Assembly (NCBI RefSeq): GCF_003194585.1
Contig: NZ_QHKZ01000003.1
Span: 584,958-648,957 of the forward strand
Direction of reading: 5' to 3'
Source of the DNA: Nocardioides daejeonensis
GTDB taxonomy: Bacteria > Actinomycetota > Actinomycetes > Propionibacteriales > Nocardioidaceae
DNA length: 64,000 bases
The translations under genes were made by a program, and so were the position numbers. The notes under the pieces are model-generated. The model saw nothing but the letters and a program-made list of their open reading frames with translations, was not told where the DNA came from and did not search any database. Shown in pieces: positions 58,518 to 64,000 of this stretch (within the stretch, counting starts at the first letter, position 1; each line of letters starts with the position of its first letter).

Positions 58518-59634
58518 TGGCGAGGGAGCGGAGCGCGAGGCGGTCGAGCTTGCCGTTCTCCAGCAGCGGGAACGCATCGACCACGACCACCTGCCGGGGC
58601 GCCCAGCGCCGATCGATCCCCGCCCCCGACGCGACCCACTCCCGCACCGCTCCTACCGCCGAGGCGTCACCGAGAACAGGTCGAGTGGCCACCTTCGGCA
58701 GGTCGAGTGGCCAGCTTCGGCAGGTCGAAGCGCCAGCTTCATCAGGTTGAGAAGCCACGTTCGGTCGCACGAAGGCGACCACGCGCTGCCCCCACTCCTC
58801 ATCCGGTACGCCGATCACGTGGCACTCCGCGACCTCTGGGTGTTCGCGCAACCTGGCTGCGACGGCCGGGGTCGGCACGTTGACGCCGCCGCTGATCACC
58901 ACATCGTCGACGCGGCCGAGCACCTGCAACCGCCCGTCCTCGAAGCGGCCGAGATCGCTGGTCACCAACCACCCGCCGACGAGGGTGGCAGCAGTGAGCT
59001 CGGGGTCGCCCTCGTAGCCGTCGAAGAGCATCGGCCCGCCGATCAGGAGGCGGCCGGAGTCGTCGATGGTGATCTCGACACCGGCCAGCGGCACGCCGTC
59101 GTAGACGCAGCCACCGCTCGTCTCGCTCGACCCGTACGTCGCCACGACCGTCACGCCGGCATCCTCGGCACGAGCGCGCAGCACCGGGTCGATCGGCCCG
59201 CCCCCGAGCAGTACGGCGTCAAGCCTCGCGAGCGCGTCGGTCGTCGCGGGATCCTCCAGCAGCCGGTGCAGTTGGGTCGGCACCAGCGACGTGTAGCAGC
59301 GCCCGGACCCGGCCTCCTGGACCGCGGCGACCCAGTCGCCGTCGACGACGATCGGCGGCCGGCCGGCTCGCAGGGAGCGGAGCGCGACCTGGAGTCCGGC
59401 GACATAGGTGACCGGGAGCGCGAGCAGCCAGCACCCGGCGCCCCCCAACCGTTCGTGGGTCGCGTCCGCAGACGCGAGCAGCGCGCGTCGGGAGAGCTCG
59501 ACCCGCTTCGGCCGACCTGTCGATCCGGAGGTCTCGACGATCAGCGCGGCCGGTTCGTCCACCTCCGCCAGCCATCGGCTCAGGGCCGCGACCACGTCGG
59601 TCGTCTCACCCCGCACCGGCCTCAGTGACGTCAC
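58495..59634 (-). CDS. menE: o-Succinylbenzoate-CoA ligase MenE
   Basis: A 379-residue AMP-dependent ligase. VETSGSTGRPKRVELS (33-48) is the P-loop, TYGSSETSGGCVYDG and TSDLGRFEDGRLQVLGRVDD follow, and Lys362 in ENGKLDRLAL is the catalytic lysine of the mobile domain. It activates o-succinylbenzoate for MenB. Residues about 292-320 (from NVASQPDEAG to VATRPVLG) are translated from 22-bp repeats and appear to be an insertion within the C-terminal domain. The last residues (TSRRQLQ) and the stop also come from repeat DNA. GTG start. Confidence 0.92.
   Translation of the reverse strand: MTSLRPVRGETTDVVAALSRWLAEVDEPAALIVETSGSTGRPKRVELSRRALLASADATHERLGGAGCWLLALPVTYVAGLQVALRSLRAGRPPIVVDGDWVAAVQEAGSGRCYTSLVPTQLHRLLEDPATTDALARLDAVLLGGGPIDPVLRARAEDAGVTVVATYGSSETSGGCVYDGVPLAGVEITIDDSGRLLIGGPMLFDGYEGDPELTAATLVGGWLVTSDLGRFEDGRLQVLGRVDDVVISGGVNVPTPAVAARLREHPEVAECHVIGVPDEEWGQRVVAFVRPNVASQPDEAGASTCRSWPLDLPKVATRPVLGDASAVGAVREWVASGAGIDRRWAPRQVVVVDAFPLLENGKLDRLALRSLATSRRQLQ
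58677..58764. repeat. 22-bp repeats translated inside menE
   Basis: About four units of the element found at 58415, here in the opposite orientation on the + strand (TTCGGCAGGTCGAGTGGCC). They are read in frame in menE. Units diverge more from each other than in the intergenic tract. Confidence 0.85.
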
Positions 59635-59735
59635 CCGGTCACGCTATCGCTCCAGGGGCGGTCACCGGCGTCCGGTGGCGAGGACCGTGCGCGACGGGCA
59701 CGGTCTGCGGCCCGACAGCCGGGTTGAATGGATCT

Positions 59736-60221
59736 GTGCCCACCACAACGCCGACCTGGCTCGACCTCGCGCCCGCCGACCTCAGCACCCGCCAGCTCCA
59801 CGACCTGCTCCGACTGCGCAACGAGGTGTTCATCGTCGAGCAGGACTGCCCCTATCCCGACATCGACGGACACGACCTGGCAGCCACGACCCGTCACCTG
59901 CTCGCGCTCGACGGCGACAACCTGCTTGCCTGCAGCCGGTTCCTCGCCGGACCGGCGGCCGTGCGGATCGGTCGCATCGTCGTCGCGCCGGGCGGCCGCG
60001 GCACCGGTCTGGGCCGCGAGCTGGTGGCCCGCAGCATCGACCTCTGCCTCGCCCACTGGCCCGGGCGACCGGTGCTGATCTCCGCACAGGCGCATCTGCG
60101 CCGGTTCTACGAGGAGTTCGGGTTCGTCGCGACCGGATCGGAGTACGACGAGGACGGCATCCCGCACCTCGACATGCAGCTCCGAGTCGACGGCGGCGCG
60201 CCCGCATCCCGCACTCAGTAG
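59736..60221 (+). CDS. GNAT-family N-acetyltransferase, ElaA-like
   Basis: A 161-residue acetyltransferase. LLRLRNEVFIVEQDCPYPDIDGHD is the ElaA-type N-terminal signature, and VAPGGRGTGLGRELV binds acetyl-CoA. GTG start at 59736, divergent from menE. Substrate unknown. Confidence 0.85.
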   Translation: MPTTTPTWLDLAPADLSTRQLHDLLRLRNEVFIVEQDCPYPDIDGHDLAATTRHLLALDGDNLLACSRFLAGPAAVRIGRIVVAPGGRGTGLGRELVARSIDLCLAHWPGRPVLISAQAHLRRFYEEFGFVATGSEYDEDGIPHLDMQLRVDGGAPASRTQ

Positions 60222-60256
60222 GCGCAGCGCGGCTCGGTGCGGTTGAATCGTCAGCC

Positions 60257-61144
60257 ATGGCCTCCCCCTCGCAGTGGATCGCCGGTGCCCGGCCCCGGAC
60301 CCTCCCCGCAGCCCTCGCACCGGTGCTCACCGGTACCGCGGTGGCCGCGCACCACCACGAGGCAGTGGGGTGGAAGGCGCTGCTCGCCCTCGTCGTCTCG
60401 CTCGCCCTCCAGGTCGGCGTCAACTACGCCAACGACTACTCCGACGGGATCCGCGGCACCGACGCCGACCGGGTCGGCCCACAGCGCCTGGTCGGCTCCG
60501 GGCTCGTCGAGCCGGCCCTGGTCAAGCGCGCCGCCTTCCTCAGCTTCGGCGTGGCCGCTGCCGCGGGGCTGGTACTCGCGGCCACCACCGCCTGGTGGCT
60601 GGTGGCGGTCGGCCTGGTCTGCGTCATCGCTGCCTGGTTCTACACCGGCGGCTCCAAGCCCTACGGCTACCTCGGCCTCGGCGAGGTGATGGTCTTCGTC
60701 TTCTTCGGCCTGGTCGCCGTCATGGGCACCACCTTCGTGCAGACCGGCTCGACCAGCCGCGCTCCGGTGCTCGACTCCCTCTGGGCCGCGGTGCCGATCG
60801 GCGCCCTCGCGTGCGCGGTCCTGGTGGCCAACAACCTGCGTGACATCCCGACCGACACCGAGTCGGGGAAGCTGACGCTCGCCGTACGGCTGGGCGCGGA
60901 GCGGACCCGGCTCTTCTTCGCCGCTCTGGTGCTCCTGGCGGCGGTCGGTGTGGTCGGACTGGCCGCCACCACGACCTGGTGGGCGCTGACCGGGCTGGTG
61001 CTGGTGCCGATGGCGGGTCGGCCACTGCGCCGGGTGCTGACCGGCAAGACCGGACCGGCGCTGATCCCGGTGCTGCAGCAGATCGGTGTCGCGCAGCTTG
61101 GCTGTGCCGTCGCGATCTTCGCAGCGCTCACGCTCACCGCCTGA
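60257..61144 (+). CDS. menA: 1,4-Dihydroxy-2-naphthoate polyprenyltransferase MenA
   Basis: A 295-residue membrane prenyltransferase of the UbiA superfamily with eight or nine helices. NYANDYSDGIRGTD is the first Asp-rich motif and NNLRDIPTDTESGK the second. It attaches the isoprenoid chain to DHNA. It begins 35 bases after the GNAT gene. Confidence 0.95.
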   Translation: MASPSQWIAGARPRTLPAALAPVLTGTAVAAHHHEAVGWKALLALVVSLALQVGVNYANDYSDGIRGTDADRVGPQRLVGSGLVEPALVKRAAFLSFGVAAAAGLVLAATTAWWLVAVGLVCVIAAWFYTGGSKPYGYLGLGEVMVFVFFGLVAVMGTTFVQTGSTSRAPVLDSLWAAVPIGALACAVLVANNLRDIPTDTESGKLTLAVRLGAERTRLFFAALVLLAAVGVVGLAATTTWWALTGLVLVPMAGRPLRRVLTGKTGPALIPVLQQIGVAQLGCAVAIFAALTLTA

Positions 61145-61229
61145 CTGCCAGCCCGCAGAGTGGGCGGGCGTCGTACGCCGGCCGGCAGCACCTGCCACAA
61201 TTGCTGGGTCCTACAACTGAGGAGCGCCC

Positions 61230-62075
61230 GTGGACATCTCGTTCTTCCGCCGCGAGGGTGAGCAGCTCGTGCCCACCGAGGTGGCCCGCAGCCTGTGGTC
61301 CGCGGAGCAGATGCACGGCGTCGCGATCAGCGGTGCCCTCGGCCTCACGGCCGAGCACACGATCCTCGGCCTGGGACGCGACGACCTGGTGCCCAGCCGG
61401 CACACGGTCGACCTCTTCCGACCAGCGGCGATGGCTCCCTGCGACCTGGTCGCCGACGTGGTCCGCGAAGGCAACCGGTTGGCACTGGTCGACGTGCGCC
61501 TCGAGCAGGAGGGTGAGCTGATGGCGCGTGCGTCCGTGCTCTTCCTCAAGCCCACCGAGGAGCCGCCCGGCCAGGTCTGGAAGCCCACCGACCTGCCCGT
61601 GCCGCCTCCGCTCGACGTGGCCCCGCCGGCCTCGGGACCACGGCCACCGCTCTTCCACAGCGCCGAGGGCTGGTCGCCCGACTTCCTGGCGCACCAGAAC
61701 GCCGAGCACAAGACGATCTGGAACACCGTGCCCTGGATCGTCTCGGGTGAGCAGCCGAGCGGCTTCGCCGCCGCCGCGGCGGTCGCCGACTCGACGACGC
61801 TGGTCACCAACTGGGGCACCGCCGGCGTGAACTACATCAACGCCGACGTCACTCTGACCCTTGCCCGTCGCCCGGTCAGCCCCGAGATCGGGCTCTGCGC
61901 GCTCGACCACACGTCGTACGACGGGGTCTCGGTGGGCAGCGCGCTCGTCTTCGACCGCGAGGGCCCCCTCGGTACGTCGATCGTCACCGCGGTCTCCAAC
62001 GCCAAGCGCACCGTCGACTTCGGCAACGCCTTCAAGCGCAACAGCAAGGGCAGCGACCCCACCACCCGCGTCTGA
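61230..62075 (+). CDS. Acyl-CoA thioesterase domain protein (TesB-like double hotdog)
   Basis: A 281-residue protein with two hotdog-like halves. RSLWSAEQMHGVAISGALG and SRHTVDLFRPAAMAPCDL lie in the first, and ALDHTSYDGVSVGSALVFDREGPLGTS, with the acidic active-site region, in the second. GTG start behind GAGGAG. Next to menA, it could be imagined as a DHNA-CoA hydrolase, but nothing specific supports that over a general acyl-CoA thioesterase. Confidence 0.75.
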   Translation: MDISFFRREGEQLVPTEVARSLWSAEQMHGVAISGALGLTAEHTILGLGRDDLVPSRHTVDLFRPAAMAPCDLVADVVREGNRLALVDVRLEQEGELMARASVLFLKPTEEPPGQVWKPTDLPVPPPLDVAPPASGPRPPLFHSAEGWSPDFLAHQNAEHKTIWNTVPWIVSGEQPSGFAAAAAVADSTTLVTNWGTAGVNYINADVTLTLARRPVSPEIGLCALDHTSYDGVSVGSALVFDREGPLGTSIVTAVSNAKRTVDFGNAFKRNSKGSDPTTRV

Positions 62076-62140
62076 GCACCTGTTCACAGAAGGCTCGGCC
62101 GTCGCGAGCAGCGCATCCTGCCGCGCCGTAGGCTGACAGC

Positions 62141-62263
62141 ATGTGGCTCTTGATCCTGCTGTTGGTCGTCGCCGTCGGCTTCGCGGTCTACAAGCTGCGG
62201 GCACCGATCCTCGCGAAGGTGCTCGGGCAGTCGCGCTCGCGGATCGACCGGCACCTGAAGTAG
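62141..62263 (+). CDS. 40-residue single-pass membrane protein
   Basis: A short gene reads MWLLILLLVVAVGFAVYKLR, then APILAKVLGQSRSRIDRHLK, then TAG. It is one transmembrane helix with a basic cytoplasmic tail. Typical codon use for this genome (third positions almost all G or C) supports real coding. No clear Shine-Dalgarno sequence is seen. No family known to me. Confidence 0.65.
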   Translation: MWLLILLLVVAVGFAVYKLRAPILAKVLGQSRSRIDRHLK

Positions 62264-62518
62264 ACGGTCCTCGTTGTCAGTGTTGCGCCAGTAGGGGCTG
62301 GCGAGGTGGGCGCAGTTCCAGTGCGTGCACGAGTGCTGCCGACGAGGGAGCCGTGGCGGAGCCACCGCGACTGAGGAGAATGTGCTCAGGTGCGTGCTGG
62401 GGCGGCGGCCAGCCGGCCTCTGCCCGACTGGCGCAATCACTAGGACCGGCCGCCGCCGCGCCCTCCCTGTGGTGTTGGATGTGCTCATCCGAGCCGCGAC
62501 CACCCGGGAGAGACACCC
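62264..62518 (+). promoter_or_regulatory. 255-base leader of trpB2 with several inverted repeats
   Basis: No convincing gene lies here. Inverted repeats include CGCCAG/CTGGCG (62286-62303), which competes with TGCGCC/GGCGCA (62284-62314). GTGGC/GCCAC (62353-62365), CTGAG/CTCAG (62371-62389) and a perfect 10-bp pair GGCGGCGGCC (62401) / GGCCGCCGCC (62448) also occur. This could be a structured leader or attenuator. I do not recognise a known riboswitch. GGGAGAG precedes the trpB2 ATG. Confidence 0.35.
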
Positions 62519-63880
62519 ATGAGCGAGCCCCGCAAGATCCTTCTCGACGAGTCGGAGATGCCGACGCATTGGTACAACATCGTCGCGGACCTGCCGACTC
62601 CTCCGCCGCCGCCGTTGCACCCGGCGACCCACCAGCCCGTCGGGCCTGACGACCTGGCGCCGCTCTTCCCGCCGGAGCTGATCGCCCAGGAGGTCACCAC
62701 CGAGCGTTACGTGGAGATCCCGGAGCCGGTCCGCGAGGTCTACCAGCAGTACCGGCCCTCCCCGCTCTACCGTGCCCTCAACCTGGAGCAGAAGCTCGGC
62801 ACACCGGCGCGGATCTACTACAAGTACGAGGGCGTCTCGCCGGCTGGCTCGCACAAGGTCAACACCTCCGTGCCGCAGGTCTACTACAACAAGATCAACG
62901 GCATCACCCGGCTGACCACCGAGACCGGCGCAGGCCAGTGGGGTACAGCGCTCTCCTACGCCTGCTCGCTCTTCGGCCTGGAGTGCGAGGTCTGGCAGGT
63001 CGGGGCGTCGTACGACACGAAGCCGCAGCGCCGCACGCTGATCGAGGTCTTCGGCGGCAAGGTGCACCGGTCGCCGAGCCGGATGACCGAGTCCGGCAAG
63101 GCGTTCCCCGAGGACCACCCAGGTTCGCTGGGCATCGCGATCTCCGAGGCCGTCGAGCTCGCCGCGCAGGACGAGGGAGCGAAGTACGCCCTCGGTTCCG
63201 TGCTCAACCACGTGCTGCTGCACCAGACGATCTCCGGCGAGGAGACGCTCAAGCAGCTGGCGAAGGCCGGCGAGTCCGGCGCCGACCTGGTGATCGGTTG
63301 CGCCGGCGGCGGGTCGAACTTCGCCGGACTGGCGTTCCCGTTCCTGCGGGAGAAGCTGGCGGGCAACCAGAGCCCGCGGATCCTCGCGGTCGAGCCCGCC
63401 TCCTGCCCGACACTGACCCGCGGCGAGTACCGCTACGACTTCGGCGACACCGCGGGCCTGACGCCGCTGATGAAGATGTATACGCTGGGCCACGACTTCG
63501 TGCCATCCCCGATCCACGCCGGCGGCCTTCGCTACCACGGCATGGCACCGCTGGTCTCGCACACCGTGCACGAGGGTCTGATCGAGGCCACCTCGCTGCA
63601 CCAGAGCGAGTGCTTCGAAGCAGCGGTCGAGTTCGCCCGTACCGAAGGCATCGTGCCCGCCCCCGAGTCCTCGCACGCTCTTGCCCAGGCCCGTCGCGAG
63701 GCGCTTGCCGCCAAGGAGTTGGGCGAGGAGAAGGTCATCGTGATCCTGCTCTCGGGCCACGGGCTGCTCGAGCTCGGCGCCTACGACTCCTACCTCGGCG
63801 GTCGCCTTGAGGACGACCCGCTCTCCGACGCGGACCTCCAGCAGGCCCTCGCCGCGGTCCCGGTGGTCGAGGGCTACTGA
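62519..63880 (+). CDS. trpB2: Tryptophan synthase beta chain 2 (TrpB2)
   Basis: A 453-residue PLP enzyme of the stand-alone TrpB2 group, longer than TrpB1. [13 protein letters not shown] carries the PLP lysine Lys113, [11 protein letters not shown] is the catalytic loop, and [11 protein letters not shown] binds the phosphate. It joins indole and serine. No trpA or other trp gene is adjacent, which is usual for trpB2. A strong hairpin follows. Confidence 0.93.
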   Translation: MSEPRKILLDESEMPTHWYNIVADLPTPPPPPLHPATHQPVGPDDLAPLFPPELIAQEVTTERYVEIPEPVREVYQQYRPSPLYRALNLEQKLGTPARIYYKYEGVSPAGSHKVNTSVPQVYYNKINGITRLTTETGAGQWGTALSYACSLFGLECEVWQVGASYDTKPQRRTLIEVFGGKVHRSPSRMTESGKAFPEDHPGSLGIAISEAVELAAQDEGAKYALGSVLNHVLLHQTISGEETLKQLAKAGESGADLVIGCAGGGSNFAGLAFPFLREKLAGNQSPRILAVEPASCPTLTRGEYRYDFGDTAGLTPLMKMYTLGHDFVPSPIHAGGLRYHGMAPLVSHTVHEGLIEATSLHQSECFEAAVEFARTEGIVPAPESSHALAQARREALAAKELGEEKVIVILLSGHGLLELGAYDSYLGGRLEDDPLSDADLQQALAAVPVVEGY

Positions 63881-63911
63881 TATGTAGTCCCTGTCTGTCA
63901 AGAGGCATGGC

Positions 63912-63948
63912 GAGACGCCGCCGCGGCTGGTTGCTGCGGCGGCGTCTC
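63912..63948 (+). terminator. 13-bp hairpin terminator after trpB2
   Basis: GAGACGCCGCCGC (63912-63924) pairs perfectly with 63936-63948 around an 11-base loop and is followed by TGTTCTG. It lies 32 bases after the trpB2 stop. The rest of the window to 64000 shows no gene. Confidence 0.85.
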
Positions 63949-64000
63949 TGTTCTGGGTTGGGGGTCGCGACGGGCGGAGCGTGTCTGGCGACGCACGCGG

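Noticed and set aside
61230..62075. Missing DHNA-CoA hydrolase of the menaquinone pathway
   Set aside because: Proximity to menA is suggestive, but the protein looks like a general TesB-type thioesterase and no specific motif supports it.
62264..62518. Cobalamin riboswitch or T-box ahead of trpB2
   Set aside because: Neither the B12 box nor the T-box anti-terminator sequence was found.
62325..62522. A 65-codon leader gene overlapping the trpB2 start
   Set aside because: No ribosome-binding site supports its start, and its composition looks like out-of-frame sequence. It remains only a remote possibility for coupling.

Overview
The window is high-GC DNA from a free-living actinobacterium. 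Coding style, heavy ATGA/GTGA/TGATG start-stop overlaps, frequent GTG starts, a mycofactocin locus, a 14-gene nuo operon and menaquinone genes all point to the Nocardioidaceae (Nocardioides-like). This assignment comes from recognising protein families and was not tested by a search. No tRNA, rRNA, CRISPR array, prophage or insertion sequence was recognised.

Layout. 1-5.8 kb (+): the end of mftA, then mftB, mftC, mftD, mftE, a mycofactocin-type SDR and mftF, tightly coupled. 5.8-12.5 kb: a hotdog thioesterase, a TetR regulator, an acyl-CoA dehydrogenase behind a 35-bp perfect palindrome, and a minus-strand operon (NTF2-like protein, DUF35 protein, Ltp-type thiolase, aldehyde dehydrogenase). 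Together these resemble a dehydrogenate / hydrate / retro-aldol / oxidise catabolic module. 12.7-30.8 kb (-): menaquinone reductase (menJ), nuoA-N and a polyprenyl diphosphate synthase in one apparent operon, with a CRP-like site upstream. 31.1-37.3 kb: menG, a DUF559/AbiEi-like protein bracketed by direct repeats, an L,D-transpeptidase, a small membrane protein, three coupled genes of ESX (type VII) substrate type, and menF.

37.4-51.7 kb (-): a catabolic region. One operon encodes an acyl-CoA dehydrogenase, an ADP-forming acyl-CoA synthetase and an aldehyde dehydrogenase. A second, eight-gene operon encodes a polyamine-type ABC importer, a ThDP-dependent 2-oxoacid decarboxylase-like enzyme, a 2-hydroxyacid dehydrogenase, an EamA transporter and a nitronate monooxygenase-like flavoprotein. 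A TetR gene lies between them. Both operons carry the same palindromic operator, so they probably form one regulon. 51.9-64 kb: a metallo-hydrolase, a DUF1707 protein, an orphan histidine kinase, menD-menC-menE (-), a GNAT protein, menA, a thioesterase, a 40-residue membrane protein and trpB2 behind a possibly structured leader.

Menaquinone biosynthesis (menF, D, C, E, A, G, J and a long-chain prenyl synthase) and its main user, complex I, are therefore gathered here, but menB is not in the window. The most unusual features are short repeats. REP-like palindromes are translated inside nuoF, nuoD and nuoC. A 22-bp repeat is translated inside menE and supplies its stop codon. A perfect 30-bp tandem repeat forms the C-terminus of the ThDP enzyme. 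A family of GTCCTGC/GCAGGAC hairpins occurs at three intergenic sites, and a 51-bp-period repeat flanks the DUF559 gene.
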